Below, in pieces: positions 15,641 to 22,881 of a DNA stretch of 25,612 bases. Each line of letters starts with the position of its first letter. Positions within the stretch are counted from its first letter, which is position 1. The notes under the pieces are model-generated. The model was not told where the DNA came from. It saw only the letters and a list, made by a program, of their open reading frames with translations, and searched no databases. This stretch comes from an uncultured Roseburia sp. (lineage in GTDB: Bacteria; Bacillota; Clostridia; Lachnospirales; Lachnospiraceae): positions 1-25,612 of the forward strand of contig CAJUNX010000052.1 in NCBI GenBank assembly GCA_910587865.1. Reading direction: 5' to 3'. A program made the translations under genes and the position numbers.

Positions 15641-18565
15641 TCAATATGAAATAATCCGGACATTGCACTTGCCGAACGCGTCCTTCCCGACATCCGCGCT
15701 CTTTGGAATACAAATTTCCGGTCCCAGTCCCTCGCACTGCCAGAATGCATCCTCCCCGATATGTTCCACACAGGAGAGCCTGATCTTTGCCAAAGCTTTA
15801 CACTTAAAAAATGCCCCGGGGCCAATGTCCTTTATGCTGCCGACGACCTGATACAGTTTGTCGCATCTGCTGAACGCATAGTCTTCAATGACGGTATCCG
15901 GGTGGCTGATCCGGACGCCGGTCAGTTCTTTACAACCCGAAAAAGCGCTCTCGCAAATACGTGAGACAGTCGGCGGAACGACATACTGACCGCTTTTCCC
16001 ACGGGGACAGTAAATGATTTCTGTCTTATCTCTGCTTAAGATGACATCGTCGTCCATGGCAAACCGCTCATTTTCATCTCCAACCGTGACAGTCTCATGA
16101 TAAGGAAATACCTGCTCTATATACCTCGCAGTATAAGGTTCCGGATTCTTATCGCGGTAAACGGTAAATCCGCTGTTTGACTGTGACCAGTACTTTTCCC
16201 TGATCCGGCAACAGGTACCGGAAAAATTCACCGTTTTCAGATTCTCACAGCCCTCAAAGGGCGCTATGAACTCGAGACTGTCCGGCAGGTCAGCTTCCCG
16301 CAGGCTTTTACAGCCGTTAAAAGCCCGATACAGTATTCTCTTAAGACCTGACGGAAAACGCACGGATTCCAAAAAGATACAATGATCAAAGGCTCCCTCC
16401 CGGATGACTGTCACCGTATCGGACAAAACCACCTGCTGCAGGTTCCTGTTAAATACATATTTTGCCGCCATTTGTATATTCTCGATATATTCCTCCTCAA
16501 CGATATCCCGGCTGCCGTCCGATGCGTTTACCGATTCATATGTCCTCCTGTAAGTGCGCACTGCAGCTGTCCCATCCTTTTTCAACTGCCTGATACCTGT
16601 ATATCTTCCTGCAAAAGCAAACGGACCGATCTGCGTGACGCCCTCCGGGACCGTGCAGGTCTCCTCCTGCTTTCCGATCGGATACCAGATCAGCCGTGTC
16701 CCTTCCTTATCAAACAGGATACCGTCCCGGGACGACAGATACGGATTGTCTTCATCCACGACGACAGCCTTTGGCGCCCGTATACAGAGCGAAATTCCCA
16801 TGATCTTCTCATCAGCTTCATCCGAACTGACCGGGATATAACCGGAAGGGATATAATCAAGCGCCGGCACATCCTGAAACATCGGATCCGTCAGATACAC
16901 CGCCGTCACCGAACAGATATTCTGCAGGCAGCTGATGAACCGCGGTGCATAAAAATGTCTGCGGTCGACCTCCAGCTCTTCATCCGGATGAGGGATCCTG
17001 TCCGACGCATATTTTCCTTTGTCCCAGTAAAAATCTGAAAAATCCGGTTTGTAACCGGCCGTGATGCGGATCGTATCCGGATCTTCTATGATGATCCCGT
17101 CCACATCGCGGCACCGTAACCGGAAATACTCCGTAAGAGACTGATCTGTCATCCGGATGCGCGTCCTGGCCTCAAATGCCCATGGACCGATCTCGCTGAT
17201 GCCCGCCGGGACGACGACATCATTGAGACTCCTGCAGCCCTCGAACGCGCTGGGACCGATGCTTCCGAGGCTCTCCGGAATCGTGACCCCGGCCAGTTTC
17301 GCACAGCCGTAAAACGCGCGGGATCCGATCGTCCTCACACCGGCAGGGATCGTGATCCCGGTCAGTCCCGTACAGCCCTCGAACGCACAGCTGCCAATCT
17401 CCGTGACCCCGGCAGGGATCGTGATCCCGGTCAGTCCCGTACAGCCCTCGAACGCACAGCTGCCAATCTCCGTGACCCCGGCAGGAATCGTGATCCCGGT
17501 CAGTCCCGTACAGCCCTCGAACGCACGGCTGCCAATCTCCGTGACCCCGGCAGGAATCATGATACCGGTCAGACTCTCACAGCCGAAGAACGCGCCGTCG
17601 TCAATCTTTTTTAACTGCCCGTGAATCGTGATTTCACTCAGGTTCCTGCATCCCGAAAAAGCTTCGGCGCCAATGACTGTCACGCTCTCCGGAATCGTGA
17701 CCCCGGTCAGCCCTGTGCAGTCCTCAAACGCACCGGCGCCGATTTCTGTGACGCCCTCCGGAATACGCAGCACGCCTCTCTTTCCTCTCGGACAGAACAA
17801 AAGAACGCCCTTCTGATTCAGCAGCAGGCCGTCAGACGAACTATAGTTCTGATTTTCGGCATCCACATAAATATCAGTCAGTCCCGTACAGCACTCAAAC
17901 ACATGAAAATTGACGACTGCGGTATCTTTTGACAGACTGACCGAAGTCAGCCTCGTGCAGCCCTCAAACACCGGCCAGTTCATCCTGACATTACCTGCCT
18001 GGATGATGATATCGGTCAGTCCCGTACAGTCCTTAAACGCGTCCCATCCGATCTCAATGTCACCTGCAGGAATCGTAACGCTGGTCAGCCCGCTACAGCC
18101 CTCAAACGCAGACCATCCAATCTCTGTGACGCTATCAGGAATCATGACGCTGGTCAGTGCTCTGCAGCCCTCAAACATACGTGTGCCAATCCTTGTGACC
18201 CCCTCCGAAATCGTGACGCTGGTCAGCTTTGTGCAGTCATCAAACGCACACCCGCCGATCTCTGTGACACTCTCAGGAATCATGATACCGGTCAGTCCCC
18301 TGCAGCCTTCAAACGCAGATCCTCCAATCTTTGTGACACTCTCAGGAATCGTGACCCCGGTCAGCCCCCTGCAGCCCTCAAACGCAGATCCTCCAATCTC
18401 TGTAACGCTCTCGGGAATCGTAACGCCGGTCAGTCCCCTGCAGCCCTCGAATGCACCGAATCCAATCTTTGTGACGCCCTCAGGGATCTCCACCTCCCCG
18501 CACACATTCCGGTCTGCGCGCGTCAGAACGCCGTCTTCAATATTAAAACTCTGCTGATCTGCCAT
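15641..18565 (-). CDS. BspA-type leucine-rich-repeat protein (LRR_5), 974 residues, no signal peptide
   Basis: This is a very long repeat protein built from the 23-residue BspA/TpLRR motif, with the general form GVTEIGSCAFEGCTGLTGIT. It has about two dozen recognisable units in residues 10-480 and more degenerate ones after residue 640. Two inserts read NQKGVLLFCPRGKRG and FDKEGTRLIWYPIGK, a feature of this family where LRR blocks alternate with short beta units. The start at 18565 has GGAAGGAG 6 nt upstream; MADQQSFNIEDGVLTR is neither a signal peptide nor a membrane anchor. The C-terminus ends after an ordinary repeat, with no sortase motif or wall-binding domain. The protein is thus predicted to be cytoplasmic, unlike the best known surface BspA proteins. 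It may bind proteins; no enzyme domain is seen. Confidence 0.92.
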   Translation of the reverse strand: MADQQSFNIEDGVLTRADRNVCGEVEIPEGVTKIGFGAFEGCRGLTGVTIPESVTEIGGSAFEGCRGLTGVTIPESVTKIGGSAFEGCRGLTGIMIPESVTEIGGCAFDDCTKLTSVTISEGVTRIGTRMFEGCRALTSVMIPDSVTEIGWSAFEGCSGLTSVTIPAGDIEIGWDAFKDCTGLTDIIIQAGNVRMNWPVFEGCTRLTSVSLSKDTAVVNFHVFECCTGLTDIYVDAENQNYSSSDGLLLNQKGVLLFCPRGKRGVLRIPEGVTEIGAGAFEDCTGLTGVTIPESVTVIGAEAFSGCRNLSEITIHGQLKKIDDGAFFGCESLTGIMIPAGVTEIGSRAFEGCTGLTGITIPAGVTEIGSCAFEGCTGLTGITIPAGVTEIGSCAFEGCTGLTGITIPAGVRTIGSRAFYGCAKLAGVTIPESLGSIGPSAFEGCRSLNDVVVPAGISEIGPWAFEARTRIRMTDQSLTEYFRLRCRDVDGIIIEDPDTIRITAGYKPDFSDFYWDKGKYASDRIPHPDEELEVDRRHFYAPRFISCLQNICSVTAVYLTDPMFQDVPALDYIPSGYIPVSSDEADEKIMGISLCIRAPKAVVVDEDNPYLSSRDGILFDKEGTRLIWYPIGKQEETCTVPEGVTQIGPFAFAGRYTGIRQLKKDGTAAVRTYRRTYESVNASDGSRDIVEEEYIENIQMAAKYVFNRNLQQVVLSDTVTVIREGAFDHCIFLESVRFPSGLKRILYRAFNGCKSLREADLPDSLEFIAPFEGCENLKTVNFSGTCCRIREKYWSQSNSGFTVYRDKNPEPYTARYIEQVFPYHETVTVGDENERFAMDDDVILSRDKTEIIYCPRGKSGQYVVPPTVSRICESAFSGCKELTGVRISHPDTVIEDYAFSRCDKLYQVVGSIKDIGPGAFFKCKALAKIRLSCVEHIGEDAFWQCEGLGPEICIPKSADVGKDAFGKCNVRIISY
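17342..17548. repeat. 69-bp tandem repeat within the LRR gene
   Basis: GGCAGG with its following sequence recurs at 17342, 17411, 17480 and 17549. The three full units are almost identical at DNA level and encode three consecutive, nearly identical 23-residue LRRs. The other LRR units differ clearly at DNA level, so this block was recently duplicated. Confidence 0.93.
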
Positions 18566-18609
18566 AAAAAGCTCCTTCCTCAAGCGTATATGAAACACAT
18601 GCTGATCAT

Positions 18610-18638
18610 ACTATACAACCTTTTGAAAAATCCTGCAA
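18610..18638 (-). promoter_or_regulatory. Promoter of the LRR-oxidoreductase operon
   Basis: On the minus strand TTGCAG (18633-18638) is followed after exactly 17 bp by TATAGT (18610-18615). The predicted start is about 38 bp upstream of the LRR start codon, in front of GGAAGGAG. Confidence 0.7.
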
Positions 18639-18658
18639 TGCTATTTGCTCTCACCTTT

Positions 18659-18697
18659 AAAAGCCGGCCGGAACCGATGTACTGTTCAGATCCGGCC
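18659..18697 (-). terminator. Weak possible terminator after the DUF4317 gene
   Basis: On the minus strand GGCCGGA (18691-18697) pairs with TCCGGCC (18666-18672) over an 18-nt loop, followed by GGC and four T. The short U-run and large loop make this uncertain. It would separate the DUF4317 message from the LRR promoter just downstream. Confidence 0.35.
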
Positions 18698-18814
18698 ACA
18701 CACTCTGCTGCCTGGCCGGGAGATTTTTCGAGTTTTTTCGGGAAGAGAACGGCGCGAACCCGGGCGGATTTCCGTCTGTGGATGCCCGCTGCCCCCATGC
18801 CTCTTCCTCCCGGC

Positions 18815-19453
18815 CTAACACGGCGCATCCAGAAGTCCCAGCAGTTTCCACAGCATCCCATGCCGGCTTCCACGCGCATCATAGACCGCCACGTGCCCGG
18901 TGTCGCAGCTTCGCTCCGAAAACATCGGAAAAAGGAATCCGCATACCGGCTTTCCCGGCTCATATTTCCCTTCCAGCGGACAGACCGCGCAGATCAGATA
19001 CTCATAGACCTCCTCGGATTCACCCAGCCTCACCTTATCCATTGCCTTCACCGGCACGTCATAGCGGTCATGATACACAAGAACCGCATAATCTCCCGCC
19101 ATCCGCTCCGTGCAGGCCTCCGCCACAAGCTCGTAAAACGTATCCATCAGCGCATCGTTTTTCAGCCCGCACTCACGCATTGCCATCAGAAGCTGCCGGA
19201 TTCCTCCCGGCCCCTCTGCCTTTGGCCGGAATCTGTATTCCAGCAGCTTCTCATTCGATGCGGAAAACGGGATCGCCTTCGCGATTGCGAGCTGTTTCTC
19301 CCGCTCGGCTGCGGACAGATTTAAAAAATTCACGTTAAAACTGCCGTCCGGCTCCCCGTCCCGGTCCAGATAGCACCCTGCCGCCCGCGTAAAGGATGTC
19401 CGCTTTACCGTCATCCGCCTCGTCAGCTCCATCATATCTTCCCTGTCGATCAT
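18815..19453 (-). CDS. DUF4317-family protein, short form
   Basis: The function is unknown. The protein has 212 residues. The N-terminus MIDREDMMELTRRMTVKRTS, then AAGCYLDRDGEPDGSFNVNF, matches the start of DUF4317 proteins common in Clostridia. The middle (LGESEEVYEYLICAVCPL, then VCGFLFPMFSERSC) carries the most conserved part. As I recall the family, full-length members run to about 400 residues and continue past this block; here the protein ends shortly after, at LLGLLDAPC. It could be a natural short variant or a truncated gene; no remains of the missing half are recognisable downstream. GAAGGGGG lies 5 nt before the ATG. It follows the MATE gene by 88 bp without an obvious terminator and may be co-transcribed. 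Confidence 0.75.
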   Translation of the reverse strand: MIDREDMMELTRRMTVKRTSFTRAAGCYLDRDGEPDGSFNVNFLNLSAAEREKQLAIAKAIPFSASNEKLLEYRFRPKAEGPGGIRQLLMAMRECGLKNDALMDTFYELVAEACTERMAGDYAVLVYHDRYDVPVKAMDKVRLGESEEVYEYLICAVCPLEGKYEPGKPVCGFLFPMFSERSCDTGHVAVYDARGSRHGMLWKLLGLLDAPC

Positions 19454-19541
19454 ATGTACCCCCTTCTGTCAGTCATCAGATGTCCGCACAGGCTCAGCTG
19501 CCTGGCTCATCGCCCGCGGGACTGAATCCATCCCCGTCCGC

Positions 19542-20912
19542 TTATTCGTCCAGCCCGCTCTCCCGGATCACATCCCGCCGCCCATCCAGCCTGCGGATAA
19601 TCACCAGGCAGATGACCGAGGAGATCACGATCGACACATAATCCGCCACGCTCTGCGCAAAGATCACGCCGTTTAAGCCGAACAGCATATTTAGCAGAAA
19701 CACCATCGGCACAAACACCAGCCCCTGACGGCAGAGTGTCAGCAAAAGTGACGGCAGCGCCTTTCCCATCCCCTGCAGCGTGTTGATGTTTAAAAACAGG
19801 ATTCCGATCACCGGCCCCGAGATCTGCAGTGCAATCATCATGCTGATTCCGGCCCCGACCACAGCCGCGTCATCAATAAATGCCTGGATGATCGCCTCCT
19901 TCGCAATCACCATTACAATTGTAAGTATCGTTCCCATGATCACCGCGCACATTCCCGTAAAACGGTACACCTGCTTTAACCGCTTCACATTGCGGGCGCC
20001 AAAATTGTAGCCGATCAGCGGCTGAATTCCGGCGCACAGACCGATCTGCAGCATCACCACGAGCATATTTGCCTTCATGGCAACGCCCATGGCCGCCACC
20101 GGGTTGTCCCCGTAGGACGCCAGCACATTGTTTAGAATAATATTCGCGCAGCTCATCAGAATATTATTTAAGGATGCCGGGATTCCGATGGACATGACGC
20201 CGACTGCAATCCCTTCCCCTGCCTTAAAATCCGTGAAACGGATCGACAGCGAGGATTTTTTCCGCAGAAAATAAATCAGATAGAACCCGCAGGCCGCCAT
20301 ATTTCCGATCACTGTCGCGACCGCCGCGCCGGTCACGCCCCATCCAAAGCCCAGGATCATAACCGGATCGAGCACAATATTCGTCACGGTCCCGATCATA
20401 TTTCCGATCATCGACTCCTTCGCCGCTCCCTCGCCTCTTAAAATATTGCCGAACGCTGTCCCGAACATAATAAACGGCGCGCCGAACGAGACATAGGTCA
20501 GATACTGTCCCGCGTAGCCGATCGTATTCTCACTGGCGCCGATCAGCCGCAGAATCGGGTTCATCCCCAGCAGAAATAAAACTGCCATCACCACGCCGAG
20601 CCCGAGTGATCCATAGCAGCAGAATGCCGAGATCTGTCTCGCACGCTCCTGTCTCTTCTCCCCCAGCGCCCTGGAAATCGCCGAGCTGCCGCCGATTCCG
20701 AACAGATTGCCCAGCGCCATAAAAACCATAAATACCGGCGTTGCCAGTGACACCGCGGCCACCTGCATCGCGTCTTTCGTCTGACCGATAAAAAAGGTGT
20801 CCGCCATATTATAAATTACCACTACAAGCATCGTAATAATCGTCGGCACCGCCATCACGGCGACGGCCTTCGATATCGGTGCGTCTTCAAACAATTCTTT
20901 ATTCGTATTCAT
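19542..20912 (-). CDS. MATE-family multidrug/cation exporter
   Basis: This is an inner-membrane antiporter of 456 residues that in this family exports drugs, dyes or metabolites using a Na+ or H+ gradient. It contains about twelve hydrophobic segments in two similar halves. The first shows PTIITMLVVVIYNMADTFFIG, then FGIGGSSAISRALGE and FGTAFGNILRGEG; the second shows IGIPASLNNILMSCANIILN and GLCAGIQPLIGYNFGA. The two MatE domains are complete. ATG at 20912 is chosen because AGGAGG lies 8 nt upstream; the open frame runs 50 codons further through the operator and promoter, so that part is not coding. It is driven by a strong promoter (21042-21070) that is overlapped by a palindrome, so expression is probably repressed until induced. 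No regulator gene lies next to it. Confidence 0.95.
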   Translation of the reverse strand: MNTNKELFEDAPISKAVAVMAVPTIITMLVVVIYNMADTFFIGQTKDAMQVAAVSLATPVFMVFMALGNLFGIGGSSAISRALGEKRQERARQISAFCCYGSLGLGVVMAVLFLLGMNPILRLIGASENTIGYAGQYLTYVSFGAPFIMFGTAFGNILRGEGAAKESMIGNMIGTVTNIVLDPVMILGFGWGVTGAAVATVIGNMAACGFYLIYFLRKKSSLSIRFTDFKAGEGIAVGVMSIGIPASLNNILMSCANIILNNVLASYGDNPVAAMGVAMKANMLVVMLQIGLCAGIQPLIGYNFGARNVKRLKQVYRFTGMCAVIMGTILTIVMVIAKEAIIQAFIDDAAVVGAGISMMIALQISGPVIGILFLNINTLQGMGKALPSLLLTLCRQGLVFVPMVFLLNMLFGLNGVIFAQSVADYVSIVISSVICLVIIRRLDGRRDVIRESGLDE

Positions 20913-20999
20913 TCCGTCTTCCTCCTGTTCTCCCATATTCGCTTCCGCTGCGGTCGCGAATCTGATTTCCTGTTCCGCCACCACAGCCGTCACACGCAG

Positions 21000-21039
21000 T
21001 TGCCGGGAGATTGTAAGCACGCTAACAATCTCCCGGCAA
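21000..21039. promoter_or_regulatory. 40-bp palindromic operator at the MATE transcription start
   Basis: TTGCCGGGAGATTGT (21000-21014) and its exact reverse complement (21025-21039) form 15-bp arms. The 10-bp centre extends the symmetry (AGC-gt-GC) apart from one mismatch, so 18 of 19 positions per arm are symmetric. On the minus strand it starts 3 nt after the -10 box and so covers the expected start site. It could bind a repressor of MarR or TetR type (inference) or fold in the leader RNA. Confidence 0.8.
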
Positions 21040-21041
21040 TT

Positions 21042-21070
21042 ATTATACGACAGGTTTTTCATGGATGCAA
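21042..21070 (-). promoter_or_regulatory. Promoter of the MATE gene
   Basis: On the minus strand TTGCAT (21065-21070) is followed after exactly 17 bp by a consensus TATAAT (21042-21047). It is the best promoter in the window. Confidence 0.85.
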
Positions 21071-21134
21071 GACCGAATTAAAAATTGTGCCCGCCCTGCT
21101 CTCCGCAGCGATGCTCTCTGCGGGCCGCACCACC

Positions 21135-21445
21135 TCACTTCAGAAGATTCGTCGTGATATAATCGACACCCCAGCCGGCATACCGCTTTGCTTCCTCCCT
21201 GTTGCTGCAGATCCGGCAGTTCACCCCGATCTGCAATCCATGCAGCCGCTCCACCAGCCCCTCCGTCAGCGGCTTACAGTATGGAAGCGTCACCTTCCTG
21301 TCGCGATAGCGTTCCAGGTATTCCTTCGGAGGGCAGTACGGATCATGCGGCCCGGTCGTCCCGACATATAAAAACAGCGAAGCTTCACCCCGGCATCTCC
21401 GCATTCTGCTGATCTGTCATAAAAACGATACTATCCGGTTTTTCC
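21135..21445 (-). pseudogene. Chimeric remnant: internally deleted sulfatase fused to the tail of a glycerophosphodiesterase
   Basis: Three scraps follow one another. First, at about 21402-21445, EEKPDSIVFMTDQQNA is the N-terminus of a type I sulfatase (compare the family start KPNIVFIMTDQQ); its frame closes at 21385. Second, in another frame at about 21300-21380, SLFLYVGTTGPHDPY and PPKEYLERYRD is the middle of a sulfatase, so the catalytic Cys/Ser-x-Pro-x-Arg region is deleted. Third, from about 21275 to 21135, KPLTEGLVERLH and EEAKRYAGWGVDYITTNLL is the very C-terminus of a GDPD-family phosphodiesterase, in frame with the second scrap. None can be functional alone. The order shows at least two deletions joining former neighbours. 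Confidence 0.75.
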
Positions 21446-22141
21446 TCAAAGCAGCGTCTCCCTGTTCGTCCCGTAAAAGATATCGTCATGTCCGCTGATC
21501 TTTTTGCAAAACTCCTCCATACGCTCCCACATCCCGTCAAAGAAATCAAATTCGTAGCTGTGTCCCCAGATATAGAACAGTTTCGGGCTCTCTGGCTGCA
21601 AACGGATAAATTCATCCGCCAGCGCAAACATCCGATCCATATCGCAGTGGTATACCGTCGGCTGAAACGCCAGCAGATCCTCCTGCAGGTCAAAATTCCC
21701 GCTGCTCTTTACCGTGCGCGCATAACGCATCTGCGTGTGCTCCCTTAAGATCCGCACAATCTGCTCATCGCAGTCGCCGTACGGATATGCCATTCCCACA
21801 ATCTCCTGTCCTGACAGCTCCGTCAGCCGTTTCTGATCCTCATTCACCTGGCGGATCAGCTCCGCCTCCTCCATATCGTACAGATGCGGGTGTGTCAGCG
21901 TATGCACGGCCACCTCGTGATTCCGGTACAGATCTGCGACCCGCTCCGGGGCAATCTTGTGATGCGTCGTCACGGCCCCGTTCTGCCTGCAGGTGATATC
22001 ATCCCTGTTCCCCAGCAGCTCTGAATTGATGTTAAACGTCGCCTTTAACCCGTACCGGTCAAACATCTCCACGAGCCGCTCATCCTGTGTCACCCCGTCG
22101 TCATAGCTGAATGTCACCGCTTTCATTTTTCCTTCAAACAT
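21446..22141 (-). CDS. Polysaccharide-deacetylase family protein, probably C-terminally clipped
   Basis: This is a carbohydrate-esterase-4-like protein of 231 residues with no signal peptide. It shows motif 1 TFSYDDGVTQDERL (Asp pair), motif 2 AVHTLTHPHL (metal His pair) and AYPYGDCDEQIV. The region near the end (LFYIWGHSYEFD, then GHDDIFYGTN) is typical of the intracellular branch. That branch normally continues for some tens of residues past the TN; here RETLL and a stop follow, just where a sulfatase remnant begins. A deletion has therefore probably removed the tail. AAAGGAG lies 8 nt before ATG 22141; a second ATG at 22126 is possible. It overlaps the GDPD remnant by 19 bp. The catalytic core is intact, so activity is possible. 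Confidence 0.8.
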   Translation of the reverse strand: MFEGKMKAVTFSYDDGVTQDERLVEMFDRYGLKATFNINSELLGNRDDITCRQNGAVTTHHKIAPERVADLYRNHEVAVHTLTHPHLYDMEEAELIRQVNEDQKRLTELSGQEIVGMAYPYGDCDEQIVRILREHTQMRYARTVKSSGNFDLQEDLLAFQPTVYHCDMDRMFALADEFIRLQPESPKLFYIWGHSYEFDFFDGMWERMEEFCKKISGHDDIFYGTNRETLL

Positions 22142-22881
22142 AGTTTGCTCTCCTTTCTCATTTTATATTTCTTTTCTTTTATTTTCTCCTGCATTCCGCG
22201 TATGTCTGTCATCCCCGGCTCCGCCAGGCCGCGCCCCTCCAGATACCGGTGCAGTAGTCCGGTCCAGTCCGTCTGGATAATATCCGCTCCCCGTTCAATC
22301 AGCCAGCCCCAGCCGTCTGCCGGATCTCCCGTCACGGAAACATCATCGTCATGCCCCGCTGTCAGCCGCACCTCATAGTCATAGACCAGCGCATTCACCC
22401 ACACTGCCAGTCCTTCCCTGTGCAGTTTTCCCATAAAATCCTCCCGCATCAGCGGCGATTCCTCCGACGCAAAGGTCAGTTCTGCTCCGACGACATTCAG
22501 GCCGCTCTTCTGCACCATCTCCCAGCCCTCAGACGTCTCGTTCAGAATCGGGATATACATACAGCCGGCCGCCTCACTGTCTGCAATCCGTGCAATCGCA
22601 TCCCGCGTCGGCTTACTTTTCATCAGAATCTGATTCTCCATTCCATGGCGCCGAATGATCTTCGCCACACCGTCAAAAAAGCCGGCACACCGGTCCAGAT
22701 TCAGAATACACCGATTCTTCGTCAGCTCAAGCACATCCTCAAACCGGGACGGCCCGTGACTGATCCGGGATCCGGTCGTGTTGAACAGCCGCAGCGCCCT
22801 GATCTCCTCCTCATGTTTCCGCCACTCCTTCGAACCGGCTCTTTGGCGGCAATTCCCGAACTCCGGCTCTTTTTGTCTCAC
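22123..22881 (-). pseudogene. Glycerophosphodiester phosphodiesterase (GDPD) lacking its catalytic N-terminus
   Basis: An open frame of 252 codons starts with GTG inside GTGA, overlapping the stop of the upstream sensor kinase. The first 22 residues (from RQKEPEFGNCRQRAGSKEW) resemble nothing known. From EEIRALRLFNTTGS onward the sequence follows the GDPD barrel: FEDVLELTKNRCILNLDRC, then MKSKPTRDAIARIADSEA and GWGWLIERGADIIQTDW near the end. The first catalytic blocks of the family (the HRG start and the ExD metal site) are missing, so no phosphodiesterase activity is expected. The deletion joined the middle of this gene to the end of the kinase gene. It may still be translated through coupling. 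Confidence 0.75.

Noticed and set aside
17352..18557. Long plus-strand open frames opposite the LRR gene, up to 215 codons
   Set aside because: They are mirror images of the LRR repeat on the coding strand, have no ribosome sites, and their repeats match the 69-bp coding period.
21071..21126. GC-rich dyad upstream of the MATE promoter as a terminator for the remnant genes
   Set aside because: Competing stems are possible (GCCCGC/GCGGGC or CCGCAG/CTGCGG) and the T-run is several nt away, so the call is too weak.
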